A stretch of 64,000 nt of DNA from Salana multivorans. GTDB lineage: Bacteria > Actinomycetota > Actinomycetes > Actinomycetales > Beutenbergiaceae. The DNA lies in contig NZ_RKHQ01000002.1 in assembly GCF_003751805.1 (NCBI RefSeq), positions 124,001 through 188,000 on the forward strand. Reading direction: 5' to 3'. Shown here in pieces: positions 16,929 to 29,022 of the stretch (position 1 is the stretch's first letter; each line of letters opens with the position of its first letter). The notes under the pieces were generated by a model that was not told the origin of the DNA, made no database searches, and was given only the letters and a program-made list of their open reading frames with translations. A program made the position numbers and the translations under genes.

Positions 16929-16964
16929 GTGACCCACCTGGAGCTGCTTAGCCCGCCGCGCTGA
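16929..16964 (+). CDS. leuS leader peptide
   Basis: An 11-residue ORF reading [11 protein letters not shown], with Leu at positions 4, 6 and 7. GTG is at the predicted first base of the transcript, so it would be translated leaderless. It ends inside the 11-base segment that can pair with 16998-17008. The role would be to sense charged leucyl-tRNA. Confidence 0.6.
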   Translation: MTHLELLSPPR

Positions 16965-17008
16965 CCTCAGCGGGCGCCCGGCCGACCGGCCGAGCCTGTC
17001 AGCGCGGC

Positions 17009-17045
17009 CGACCTCCCTGCCACCCGGCCCGGAGGTCGTTTCTTT
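17009..17045 (+). terminator. Attenuator terminator before leuS
   Basis: An 8-base stem CGACCTCC / GGAGGTCG with a 14-base loop is followed by the T-rich run TTTCTTT. It lies between the leader ORF and the leuS start. Confidence 0.6.
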
Positions 17046-17091
17046 GCCACCGGTACGGGCAACCCCCAGCAGCTTCCCCGAAGGAACCGTG

Positions 17092-20028
17092 ATGACGACC
17101 GACATCCCCGCGCCCAGCACGACCGACACCCCGCCGTTCCGCTACACGCCACGGCTCGCCGAGCAGATCGAGCTGCGCTGGCAGGACGTCTGGGAGAGCG
17201 AGGGGACCTTCGAGGCGCCGAACCCGACGGGCGACCTCGCGCCGGCCGACACCGGCGACGCGAGCGTCCCGGCGGAGACGTTCTTCGTCATGGACATGTT
17301 CCCCTACCCCTCGGGCAAGGGGCTGCACGTCGGGCACCCGCTGGGCTACATCGCCACGGACGTGACCGGCCGGTTCGAGCGGATGCGCGGCAAGAACGTC
17401 CTGCACGCCCTCGGCTACGACGCGTTCGGGCTGCCGGCCGAGCAGTACGCGGTCCAGACCGGTCAGCACCCGGCGGTCACGACCGACCAGAACATCTCGA
17501 TCATGCGCCGTCAGCTCCGTCGGCTGGGCCTGGCGCACGACGCGCGCCGCTCGTTCGCGACGACCGACCCCGAGTTCGTCCGCTGGACCCAGTGGATCTT
17601 CCTGCAGATCTTCTCCTCCTGGTTCGACCCGGAGGCGACGGCACCGGACGGCGAGCGCGGTGCGGCCCGTCCGATCGCCGAGCTGGTCGCGCGGTTCGCC
17701 TCGGGCGAGCGCGAGCTGCCCGAGCCGTACGCCGGCCGGGCGTGGGCCGACCTCACGCCGCTGCAGCGCGAGGAGGTGCTGGCCGACTACCGGCTGGCGT
17801 TCGTCGCCGACGTCCCCGTCAACTGGTGCCCCGGGCTGGGCACGGTGCTGGCGAACGAGGAGGTCACCGCCGACGGCCGCTCCGAGCGCGGCAACTTCCC
17901 CGTCTTCAAGCGGAACCTGCGTCAGTGGGTCATGCGGATCACGGCGTACGCCGACCGCCTGGTCGACGACCTGGACGACCTCGACTGGCCCGAGAAGGTC
18001 AAGTCGATGCAGCGCAACTGGATCGGTCGCTCGGCCGGCGCGCACGTCGACTTCGCCATCCCGGCCGCCGGCACGCAGACCGCCGGCGGGACGACGGGCG
18101 GCGTCGACTCGCTCACCGTCTTCACGACGCGGCCGGACACGCTGTTCGGCGCGACCTACATGGTCGTGGCCCCGGAGCACCCGCTCGTCGAGCAGGTCCT
18201 GGCCGACCCGGACGGCGCGCCGGACACGGTGGCGCAGGTGCGCGCCTACGTCGCGTCGGCCATCGCCAAGACGGCCGAGGAGCGCCAGGCCGACGCGGGC
18301 GCGAAGACCGGTGTGTTCACCGGCGTCACCGCGATCAACCCGGTCAACGGCGAGGAGCTGCCGGTCTTCGTCGCCGACTACGTCCTGTGGGGCTACGGAA
18401 CGGGCGCGATCATGGCTGTCCCGGGGCACGACGACCGCGACTACGCCTTCGCCACCGCCTTCGGGCTGCCGATCCGCGAGGTCGTGACGGGCTCGCCGGA
18501 CGGCCTGGCGACGGCCGCGTGGACGGGCGACGGCGTGGCCGTCAACTCCGCCAACGACGAGATCTCCCTCGACGGGCTGCCCGTCGCCGAGGCCAAGGCC
18601 GCGATCATCGCGTGGCTGGAGGGCCGGGGGCTGGGTCGGGGCACCACGACGTACCGCCTGCGCGACTGGCTGTTCAGCCGTCAGCGCTACTGGGGCGAGC
18701 CCTTCCCGGTCGTGTACGACGAGGACGGGCGCGTCGTCGCCCTGCCCGAGTCGATGCTGCCCGTCGCGCTGCCCGAGGTCGCGGACTTCTCGCCGCGCAC
18801 GTTCGAGATCGACGACGCCGAGAGCTCCCCGTCCTCGCCGCTGTCGCGGGCCACGGACTGGGTCGAGGTGACGCTCGACCTGGGCGAGGGCGAGAAGACC
18901 TACCACCGCGACACGAACACCATGCCCAACTGGGCCGGCTCGTGCTGGTACTACCTGCGCTACCTCGACCCGCACAGCACCGAGTACGCCGTCGACCCCG
19001 AGCTGGAGCGCTACTGGTTGGGTCCGCAGCGCGAGCACCCGGCGCCCGGCCGGCGCGCGACGGGCGGGGTCGACCTGTACGTCGGGGGCGTCGAGCACGC
19101 GGTGCTGCACCTGCTGTACTCGCGGTTCTGGCACAAGGTCCTGTTCGACCTGGGCCACGTGAGCAGCCGGGAGCCGTTCCACAAGCTGTTCAACCAGGGC
19201 TACATCCAGGCCTACGCCTACACCGACCCGCGCGGGGTGTACGTCCCGGCCGAGGAGGTCGTCGAGCACCCGGCTGCGCCCGGCTCCGGCGGCGAGGCGA
19301 CGTTCACCTGGAACGGCGAGCCCGTCACCCGCGAGTACGGGAAGATGGGCAAGTCCCTCAAGAACATGGTGACGCCCGACGAGATGTACTCCGCCTACGG
19401 CGCCGACACGTTCCGCGTGTACGAGATGTCGATGGGGCCGCTGGACCAGTCCCGCGCGTGGGAGACCCGCGCCGTCGTCGGCGCCCAGCGCTTCCTGCAG
19501 CGGCTGTGGCGCAACGTCGTCGACGAGGAGACGGGCGAGCTGGTCGTCGTCGACTCCGACCTCGACGAGGAGACGGCCCGCCTGCTGGCCCGCACGATCG
19601 CGGACACGACGGAGGAGTACGCGGCGATGCGCCCGAACACGGCGATCGCCAAGCTCATCGCGTTCAACAACCACCTGACGACGCTGCCCGCCACGCCGCG
19701 GGCCGCGGCGGAGGCGCTCGTGCTCATGGTCGCGCCGGTCGCGCCGCACGTCGCCGAGGAGCTGTGGAACCGCCTCGGCCACCCGCGCTCGCTGGCGTAC
19801 GAGGCGTTCCCGGTCGCCGACCCGGAGCTGCTGGTCGAGGAGACCGTGACGTGCATCGTCCAGGTGCAGGGCAAGGTCCGCGACCGGATCGAGGTCCCGG
19901 CCGACGTCTCGGAGGAGGAGCTGACCGCGCTCGCGCTGGCCACCCCGGGCGTCCAGCGCACGCTCCAGGGCGCCGAGCCCCGCAAGGTCATCGTCCGCGC
20001 GCCGCGGCTCGTCAACGTCGTCCCCTGA
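17092..20028 (+). CDS. leuS: Leucyl-tRNA synthetase
   Basis: A 978-residue class I synthetase that charges tRNA-Leu. It has the HIGH-type motif in [10 protein letters not shown] (about residue 78), the KMSKS-type motif as KMGKSLKN (about 750), the CP1 editing domain between them (about 230-460) and the anticodon-binding and C-terminal domains (about 800-978). The length is normal for actinobacteria. ATG 17092 is chosen for its AAGGA site and because it follows the attenuator hairpin. The next gene starts 31 bases downstream and may be co-transcribed. Expression is probably controlled by leucine supply through the leader. Confidence 0.97.
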   Translation: MTTDIPAPSTTDTPPFRYTPRLAEQIELRWQDVWESEGTFEAPNPTGDLAPADTGDASVPAETFFVMDMFPYPSGKGLHVGHPLGYIATDVTGRFERMRGKNVLHALGYDAFGLPAEQYAVQTGQHPAVTTDQNISIMRRQLRRLGLAHDARRSFATTDPEFVRWTQWIFLQIFSSWFDPEATAPDGERGAARPIAELVARFASGERELPEPYAGRAWADLTPLQREEVLADYRLAFVADVPVNWCPGLGTVLANEEVTADGRSERGNFPVFKRNLRQWVMRITAYADRLVDDLDDLDWPEKVKSMQRNWIGRSAGAHVDFAIPAAGTQTAGGTTGGVDSLTVFTTRPDTLFGATYMVVAPEHPLVEQVLADPDGAPDTVAQVRAYVASAIAKTAEERQADAGAKTGVFTGVTAINPVNGEELPVFVADYVLWGYGTGAIMAVPGHDDRDYAFATAFGLPIREVVTGSPDGLATAAWTGDGVAVNSANDEISLDGLPVAEAKAAIIAWLEGRGLGRGTTTYRLRDWLFSRQRYWGEPFPVVYDEDGRVVALPESMLPVALPEVADFSPRTFEIDDAESSPSSPLSRATDWVEVTLDLGEGEKTYHRDTNTMPNWAGSCWYYLRYLDPHSTEYAVDPELERYWLGPQREHPAPGRRATGGVDLYVGGVEHAVLHLLYSRFWHKVLFDLGHVSSREPFHKLFNQGYIQAYAYTDPRGVYVPAEEVVEHPAAPGSGGEATFTWNGEPVTREYGKMGKSLKNMVTPDEMYSAYGADTFRVYEMSMGPLDQSRAWETRAVVGAQRFLQRLWRNVVDEETGELVVVDSDLDEETARLLARTIADTTEEYAAMRPNTAIAKLIAFNNHLTTLPATPRAAAEALVLMVAPVAPHVAEELWNRLGHPRSLAYEAFPVADPELLVEETVTCIVQVQGKVRDRIEVPADVSEEELTALALATPGVQRTLQGAEPRKVIVRAPRLVNVVP

Positions 20029-20058
20029 CGACGAACGTGTCCTGACGATGGACGTCCC

Positions 20059-20991
20059 GTGAGCCGACGACGCCCGACCTGGCCCGACCTGCCGGGGGAG
20101 CTGCGCCGGGCCGTCGAGGGACGGCTCGGCGCCGTCGTCGCGACGTGGGAGAGCCACGACGCCGGCTACTCGCCGGGGCCGGCGCTCACCCTGACGACGG
20201 CCGAGGGTGACCGCGTCTTCGTCAAGGCGGCGGACACCCGCAACCCCGACTCGGTCCGGTTCCACCGGCGCGAGGCGGAGGTGGCGGCCGCGCTGTCGGA
20301 CGACGTGCCGACCCCGCGGCTGCGCTGGTCGCTCGAGGTCGTGGACGCCGACGGCCTGGAGTGGGTCGCGCTGGCGTTCGACGCCGTCGCCGGCCGGAAC
20401 CCGCGCGTGCCCTGGCGTCCCGAGGAGCTGGCGGCGGTCGGCCGGCTCGTCACCCGGGTCGCCGAGGCGCCGGCCCCCGCCCTGCTCGTCGACTACGCCG
20501 ACGGGGTGTACGACGGCTGGGGATCGCTCGCGGCCGCGCCCGACCCGGGCCTCGCCTCGTACGACCCGTGGGCGACGGCGAACCTGGAGGCGTTGGCGGC
20601 GATCGAGGCGACCGCGCCGGATGCCGTGCGCGGGGACCGGCTGGTGCACAACGACCTGCGCGGGGACAACGTTCTCGTCCCCGACGACGGGTCGCCGGCC
20701 CTCGTGGTCGACTGGCCGCACGCGCGGCGCGGGGCCGCGTTCTGCGACCTCGTCGGGTGGCTGCCGGCGCTGCGTCTCGAGGGCGGCCCCGAGCCGGAGG
20801 AGATGCTGGCCGCGCATCCCGTCGGCCGCGCCGCCGACCCCGACGCCGTGACGGCGTTCGTCGTGGCGATCGCCGGATACTTCGTCCACAGCTCGCTGCA
20901 GCCGCCGCCCCCGGGCATCCCGCACGTCCGCGCGTTCCAGCGGGCGCAGGGCGAGGTGTGCCTCGACTGGCTGCGGGTGCGGCTCGGCTGA
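20059..20991 (+). CDS. Aminoglycoside phosphotransferase-like (APH family) protein
   Basis: A 310-residue protein-kinase-fold small-molecule kinase. The nucleotide-binding Lys is in RVFVKAAD (about residue 56), the catalytic loop is LVHNDLRGDNVLV (about 195-207) with the catalytic Asp, and the metal-binding motif is VVDWPHA (about 216). Usually the latter is DWE or DWD; here DWP, with the Asp kept. The substrate is unknown and the APH name does not imply antibiotic resistance. It follows leuS closely on the same strand. Confidence 0.8.
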   Translation: MSRRRPTWPDLPGELRRAVEGRLGAVVATWESHDAGYSPGPALTLTTAEGDRVFVKAADTRNPDSVRFHRREAEVAAALSDDVPTPRLRWSLEVVDADGLEWVALAFDAVAGRNPRVPWRPEELAAVGRLVTRVAEAPAPALLVDYADGVYDGWGSLAAAPDPGLASYDPWATANLEALAAIEATAPDAVRGDRLVHNDLRGDNVLVPDDGSPALVVDWPHARRGAAFCDLVGWLPALRLEGGPEPEEMLAAHPVGRAADPDAVTAFVVAIAGYFVHSSLQPPPPGIPHVRAFQRAQGEVCLDWLRVRLG

Positions 20992-21055
20992 CGCTGGCCG
21001 CGTCCCGCCTGCTGAGACGGGTGGGCGACGCGCGTCGTCGCCGACCTCGCCGTCC

Positions 21056-21061
21056 TAGCGT
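21056..21061 (+). promoter_or_regulatory. -10 box, near-leaderless promoter
   Basis: TAGCGT, six bases (CGAGGG), then the ATG of the M20 peptidase gene. Confidence 0.45.
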
Positions 21062-21067
21062 CGAGGG

Positions 21068-22318
21068 ATGACCACGAACGACTGGATCGAGCAGGCGGTG
21101 ACGACGGCCGTCGCGGCGGTCGCGGACGAGCTGGATGCCTTCTCCCGCGACCTCCACGCCCACCCCGAGGTCGGGTTCCGCGAGTTCCGCAGCGTCCGCG
21201 CGATCGGTGACCTGCTCGCGCGCCACGGTCTCGACCTGGAGACCGGGGTCGGCGGCATCCCGACCGCCTTCCGCTCGCGGATCGGCTCCAGCCAGGGACC
21301 GCAGGTCGTCGTGACGGCCGAGTACGACGCGCTTCCCGGCGTCGGTCACGGCTGCGGTCACAACGTCATCGCCGCGTCGTCGATCGGCGCCTTCCTCGCG
21401 CTCGCGCCCCTGGTCGCGGACGGCCGGCTGCCCGGCGGCGTCACGCTGCTCGGCACGCCGGCCGAGGAGGGCGGCGGCGGCAAGGAGCTGCTCATCCAGG
21501 CGGGCGCGTTCGACGGGTTCGACGCCTCCGTCATGATCCACCCCGGCGCGGTCGACGCGGCCGCCGTCGTCGCGAACGCCAAGCGCCAGGTCGTCGCCAC
21601 GTTCACCGGAGCGACCGCGCACGCGGCCGCCAACCCGCACCTCGGCCGCAACGCCCTCGACGCCGCCGTCACCGCCTACCAGGCGATCGCCCAGCTGCGT
21701 CAGCACATCGTCGACACCGACCGCGTCCACGGCGTCTTCCTCGAGGCGGGGACGCGACCGAACATCGTGCCCGAGCGCGCCGTGCTGGAGTTCTTCCTCC
21801 GCTCGCGGTCGGTCGACTCGCTGCTCGCGCTGTCCCGCCGCGTCGAGAACGCCTTCCGCGGGGCGGCGCTCGCGGCCGACGTCGAGGTCGACGTGGCCTG
21901 GGACACCGAGCCGATCTACCTGCCGCACCGGCTCAACCGTGTGCTGGCCGAGCGCTTCTCGGAGCGCTCGGCGCCGCGCCGGTCCGTCGTCGTCGCCGTC
22001 GAGGACACCGGGCAGCCCGCCGGGTCGACCGATGTCGGCAACGTGAGTCAGCTCCTGCCGACGATCCAGCCGATCGTCGCGATCGGCGCCCCGGACATCC
22101 CCGGCCACTCGCGCGAGCGCGCGGACTCCACGCTCACCCCGGACGGGCGGCGGGCGATCCTCGACTCGGCGACGGCGCTCGCGCTCACCGCGGCGGACGT
22201 GCTGGTCGACGACGACCTGCGGGCCGCGGCGTGGGCCGAGTTCCGGGCGGCGGGCGAGCCCGTCCGCGTCGGCGACCTCGTGCCGCTGGCACCGTGGCCA
22301 ACGTTCCCGACCGAGTGA
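21068..22318 (+). CDS. M20 family metallopeptidase/amidohydrolase
   Basis: A 416-residue dizinc amidohydrolase of the M20D group close to p-aminobenzoyl-glutamate hydrolase subunit B and the ACY1L2 type. Metal ligands are visible: Cys and His in GHGCGHN (about residue 95), the catalytic and metal Glu pair in TPAEEGG (about 133), and His in MIHPG (about 157). The dimerisation domain (about 175-290) begins TFTGATAHAAANPHLGRNA. It probably cleaves an amide bond of an N-acyl amino acid or dipeptide in the cytoplasm. It has its own promoter; the VOC gene follows 55 bases downstream and may be in the same unit. Confidence 0.88.
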   Translation: MTTNDWIEQAVTTAVAAVADELDAFSRDLHAHPEVGFREFRSVRAIGDLLARHGLDLETGVGGIPTAFRSRIGSSQGPQVVVTAEYDALPGVGHGCGHNVIAASSIGAFLALAPLVADGRLPGGVTLLGTPAEEGGGGKELLIQAGAFDGFDASVMIHPGAVDAAAVVANAKRQVVATFTGATAHAAANPHLGRNALDAAVTAYQAIAQLRQHIVDTDRVHGVFLEAGTRPNIVPERAVLEFFLRSRSVDSLLALSRRVENAFRGAALAADVEVDVAWDTEPIYLPHRLNRVLAERFSERSAPRRSVVVAVEDTGQPAGSTDVGNVSQLLPTIQPIVAIGAPDIPGHSRERADSTLTPDGRRAILDSATALALTAADVLVDDDLRAAAWAEFRAAGEPVRVGDLVPLAPWPTFPTE

Positions 22319-22373
22319 CGCCGAGCACGACCACCCGCCAGCCGAGCACGAACCCATCCCCGGAGGAGCCCCG

Positions 22374-23027
22374 ATGTCCCAGTTCCCGTCAACGCTCGAC
22401 CACGTCGTCCTCGCCGGACCCGACCTCGCGGAGGCGGTGGACCACGTCGAACGGCTCACGGGCGTGCGCGGTGCCCCCGGCGGTCAGCACCCGACCGGGA
22501 CGGCGAACCACCTCGTCGCGTTCACGGTCGATGGGCAGCGCGTGCCGCACTACCTCGAGATCATCGGGCCGGACCCGGCGCGCGGCGTCGCGGCGTCCGA
22601 GGTCGCGACGTTCGGGATCGCCGGCCTGACCGGACCGGGCGTCCGCACGTTCGCGATCCACCCGGACGACATCGATGCGACCGCGGCCGCCGCCGCGGCG
22701 GCCGGGATCGTCCTGGGGGAGGTGCAGCCGCTGTCCCGGCGGACGCCCGCGGGTGACCTGTTGGAGTGGCGCATCACGTCGGGGCCGAACCGGACGCCGG
22801 AGCGCGTCATCCCGTTCCTCATCGACTGGGGCACGACACCGCACCCCGGCCTCGCCGACCTGCCGACGCTCGAGCTGGTCGAGCTGCGGGTGACGCACCC
22901 CGACCCGGCGGCGATCGAGGCGGCGTACGGCGTCCTCGGGGTCGACCTCGCGGTCGCGGCGGGCGACGAGCCGACGCTCACGCTCGTGGTCGAGAGCGCC
23001 GACGGTCGGCGGGTCGAGCTCGGCTGA
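22374..23027 (+). CDS. VOC superfamily, glyoxalase-like domain protein
   Basis: A 217-residue protein starting with the VOC pattern TLDHVVLAGPDLAEAVDHVERLTG, followed by GTANHLVAFTVDGQRVPHYLEIIG. It matches the large glyoxalase-like domain (Glyoxalase_3 type) of unknown function. The metal-site residues are partly present (His near residue 10, Glu near 62). A GGAGG ribosome site precedes ATG 22374. It is downstream of the M20 gene on the same strand and may act in the same unknown catabolic route. Confidence 0.8.
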   Translation: MSQFPSTLDHVVLAGPDLAEAVDHVERLTGVRGAPGGQHPTGTANHLVAFTVDGQRVPHYLEIIGPDPARGVAASEVATFGIAGLTGPGVRTFAIHPDDIDATAAAAAAAGIVLGEVQPLSRRTPAGDLLEWRITSGPNRTPERVIPFLIDWGTTPHPGLADLPTLELVELRVTHPDPAAIEAAYGVLGVDLAVAAGDEPTLTLVVESADGRRVELG

Positions 23028-23098
23028 GCCCGCGACGCGGGCCGGTGCGGCCGGGTGGCGGTGGTGGTGCTGGCCGGTGGTGGTGCGGTGCGGCCGGT

Positions 23099-23214
23099 GC
23101 CGTCCGCTCTCTGCGGTCGGGCGTCCCTCCGGTCGCCGTCCGCCCGGCGTGTCTTGCTCGACGCGCCGTCCTCGGGTGGGCCGCCGTGACGCGTATCCGC
23201 AGAGAGCGGACGGC
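23099..23214. repeat. 18-base perfect inverted repeat in an intergenic region
   Basis: 23099-23116 and 23197-23214 are exact reverse complements, beginning GCCGTCCGCTCTC. They are separated by 80 GC-rich bases with no ORF. It lies between the VOC and alpha/beta-hydrolase genes. It could be a large terminator stem, a REP/MITE-like element or the remains of a mobile element. The first part of this gap (23041-23090) is a GGTGGTG-rich simple sequence. Confidence 0.7.
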
Positions 23215-23257
23215 CTCTCGGCTGACCGGCCGCGCGGGCCGCTCGGCCCGGGGCCGA

Positions 23258-23263
23258 TAGGGT
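23258..23263 (+). promoter_or_regulatory. -10 box of a leaderless promoter
   Basis: TAGGGT, six bases, then GTG of the alpha/beta-hydrolase gene; no ribosome binding site. Confidence 0.5.
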
Positions 23264-23269
23264 CCGTCG

Positions 23270-24094
23270 GTGGACTTCATCGAGTCGGACGACGGGGTGC
23301 CGATCGGGTTCGAGCTGATCGGCGCGGGTCTCGATGCCGGTGACCCCGTGCTCGTCCTGCCGGGCGGCCCGTGCCGCGATCCCTCGTACGTCGGCGACCT
23401 GGCCGGGGCCGCGGGGAGCCGGCGGCTCGCGATCCTGCACGTGCGGGGCACGCCCGCCACGGGAGGGCTGTCGCGAGGGTGGTGGGCGGACGCGGCCGAC
23501 GCCGTCGCCGTCGCCGACCGGCTCGGGATCGACGCCGCCGACGTGGTCGCGCACTCCGCCGGCACGCGGCTGGCGCTCGCGATGGCCGTCCGGTTCCCGG
23601 AACGCGTGCGCTCGCTCGCGCTCGTGACTCCCGCGGCGGCGTGGCTCACGGGTGTGCCGCACGACGGCGTCGAGATCGCGAGCCGACGGGCGGAGCCCGA
23701 GGTGGCGGCCGCCCTCGCCTCGGCGGAGTGCGAGCCGATCGACGAGGAGGCGTTCCGGCGCGCCGTCGAGGTGGAGTCGCCACTGGGTTACGCGCGCTGG
23801 GGGACCGAGCAGCGCCGGCACGCCGCGCGCGGCGCGATGACGTTGGCGGCAGCGCGCTCGTGGTTCCGCGGGGTACCCGCCGATGCCGCCGACCGCATCC
23901 TGCGGGCGACCCGGCCGCCGACGCTCGTCGTGGGTGGTGACGAGGACATCCTCAGCGGGGTGGCGCCCGTCCGCGCGTTCGCCGCGGCGCTCGGGGCCGA
24001 GCTGGTGCAGCTCGAGGACTGCGGCCACTACCCCTGGGTCGAGCAGCCCGAGGCGTTCCGGCGCGCGATGACGCTCTGGCTCACCGGGCGCTAG
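23270..24094 (+). CDS. Alpha/beta hydrolase
   Basis: A 274-residue alpha/beta-hydrolase-fold protein resembling proline iminopeptidases and lactonases. It has the oxyanion-hole region LPGGPCRDPSYVGD (about residue 29), the nucleophile elbow AHSAGTR (Ser about 95), the acid in VVGGDEDILSG (about 225) and His in DCGHYPWVE (about 249). The substrate is unknown. It is a single-gene unit with a leaderless promoter and a shared terminator downstream. Confidence 0.85.
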   Translation: MDFIESDDGVPIGFELIGAGLDAGDPVLVLPGGPCRDPSYVGDLAGAAGSRRLAILHVRGTPATGGLSRGWWADAADAVAVADRLGIDAADVVAHSAGTRLALAMAVRFPERVRSLALVTPAAAWLTGVPHDGVEIASRRAEPEVAAALASAECEPIDEEAFRRAVEVESPLGYARWGTEQRRHAARGAMTLAAARSWFRGVPADAADRILRATRPPTLVVGGDEDILSGVAPVRAFAAALGAELVQLEDCGHYPWVEQPEAFRRAMTLWLTGR

Positions 24095-24114
24095 CCGTCC
24101 GGGGTGTGTGCCTT

Positions 24115-24150
24115 GGCTCCGGGCGGTCCCGTGTCGGGGCGCCCGGAGCC
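24115..24150. terminator. Bidirectional terminator between convergent genes
   Basis: An 11-base perfect stem (GGCTCCGGGCG / CGCCCGGAGCC) with a 14-base loop that can itself pair. It sits between the hydrolase gene and argG, which converge. Confidence 0.75.
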
Positions 24151-24169
24151 GGTGAGCCGATCGGTCGGC

Positions 24170-27903
<3,734 letters not shown>

Positions 27904-28109
27904 CGCTGACTCCTCTCGACGCCGTGCGCGGTGGCGACGGCTCTCGGTCTGCGTCCGAGCCTAGGACCACCGGCCGACATCGTGGAGACCGGTGTGGACA
28001 TCGGCCGGGTCGGGCGATCCGTCGTGCGCGCTGGCTGTCCACAGGTGGGCGAGATGCCGTTCTCTCGGCCCCGTTCACACCCGGTCAGCGGAGGCCCTGC
28101 CGACGGGCC

Positions 28110-28115
28110 TAACGT
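28110..28115 (+). promoter_or_regulatory. -10 box before comEA
   Basis: TAACGT is followed by seven bases and ATG 28123; near-leaderless. Confidence 0.4.
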
Positions 28116-28122
28116 CCCCGCC

Positions 28123-29022
28123 ATGTCATCTCGTCAGCGCGCCCAGCAGGAGCGGTTGCACCGCCTCACCCGTGTGGCCTACCTCGCCTCGGAGGGGGTG
28201 GCCGCCTGGGACTCCGACGCGACCGGCGACGCGGAGCCCGCCTCGCCCGAGGGCGCCGGGAGCGCGGAGCGTGCGATGTCGGAGCGTCGCAGGCGCGGCC
28301 CGGCGCAGTCGCGCGGTCGGCGACGGCTGGACCGGCGGGCGCTCGCGGGTGCTGGAGTCGCGCTGCTCGCTCTCGTCGCGCTGGTCGCGGTGCGTGCGGT
28401 GGCGCTCACCCCCGATGTGGTGGCCGTGCCCGACGCCCCCGACGTCGTCGCGATGTCCCCGGGGGTGAGCGATCCCGTCGTCGACCCAGCCGCGGACTCC
28501 GCGGTCGTCGACGGACAGCTCGGGCCCGCCTCGACCGATCCCACCGCCGTGGCGTCGTCCGGCGCCTCTGCCGGGTCGGTGACGCTCGTCGTCCACGTCG
28601 CCGGTCACGTCAACGAGCCCGGCGTGGTCGAGCTCGACCCGGGCGCGCGGCTGCGGGACGCGGTCGAGGCGGCCGGCGGTGCGCGGGAGGACGCGGACCT
28701 CGACGCCGTGAACCTCGCGAGACCCGTCTCGGACGCGGAGCAGATCTACGTCCCGGCGCTCGGCGAGGAGCTTCCGCCCGCCCTCAGCGGGACGGCGCGG
28801 GCGGCGGGGACGTCGCCCGCTGGCACGCCCGGCGTCGTCGACCTCAACTCCGCCGACGCCGCCACGCTCGACACGCTTCCCGGTATCGGCCCGGCGCTCG
28901 CGGACCGGATCATTGCGTGGCGCGAGGAGCACGGTGGCTTCCAGGACGTGGCGGAGGTCGAGGAGGTCTCGGGCATCGGCCCGACGGTCATGGAGCGCCT
29001 GCGGGATCTGGTGACGGTATGA
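28123..29022 (+). CDS. comEA: ComEA family helix-hairpin-helix DNA-binding protein
   Basis: A 299-residue membrane-anchored protein: cytoplasmic basic N-terminus, one membrane helix (about residues 72-92), a flexible Asp/Ala/Pro region, an SLBB domain (about 155-210, VHVAGHVNEPGVVEL) and two HhH motifs at the C-terminus (LNSADAATLDTLPGIGPALADRII and VSGIGPTVMERL). It would bind incoming double-stranded DNA outside the membrane and pass it to ComEC. Its stop overlaps the comEC start (ATGA). Upstream in-frame extension is possible, but ATG 28123 has a fitting promoter. Confidence 0.88.
   Translation: MSSRQRAQQERLHRLTRVAYLASEGVAAWDSDATGDAEPASPEGAGSAERAMSERRRRGPAQSRGRRRLDRRALAGAGVALLALVALVAVRAVALTPDVVAVPDAPDVVAMSPGVSDPVVDPAADSAVVDGQLGPASTDPTAVASSGASAGSVTLVVHVAGHVNEPGVVELDPGARLRDAVEAAGGAREDADLDAVNLARPVSDAEQIYVPALGEELPPALSGTARAAGTSPAGTPGVVDLNSADAATLDTLPGIGPALADRIIAWREEHGGFQDVAEVEEVSGIGPTVMERLRDLVTV

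Larger units (their letters stand above)
16917..17045 (+). promoter_or_regulatory. leuS leader region with attenuator-like structure
   Basis: The parts in order are: a -10 box TAGGCT (16917-16922); six bases; a leaderless leader ORF with three Leu codons (16929-16964); an 11-base segment (16955-16965) over the leader stop that is perfectly complementary to 16998-17008; and a hairpin 17009-17016 / 17031-17038 followed by TTTCTTT. Leader-peptide attenuation of leuS has been predicted in some Streptomyces. Stalling at Leu codons would change which stem forms. The exact switch cannot be settled by eye, because the 11-base stem does not itself cover the terminator arm; GACCTC at 16963-16968 could also pair with GAGGTC in the terminator. 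Confidence 0.6.

Noticed and set aside
16999-20925. A 1308-codon open frame on the minus strand opposite leuS
   Set aside because: Repetitive Arg/Val/Asp/Gly composition and complete overlap with a certain synthetase gene; a GC-rich shadow.
20059-20991. Antibiotic resistance phosphotransferase
   Set aside because: Only the kinase fold and catalytic loop are conserved; nothing indicates aminoglycoside binding and it lies in a housekeeping region.
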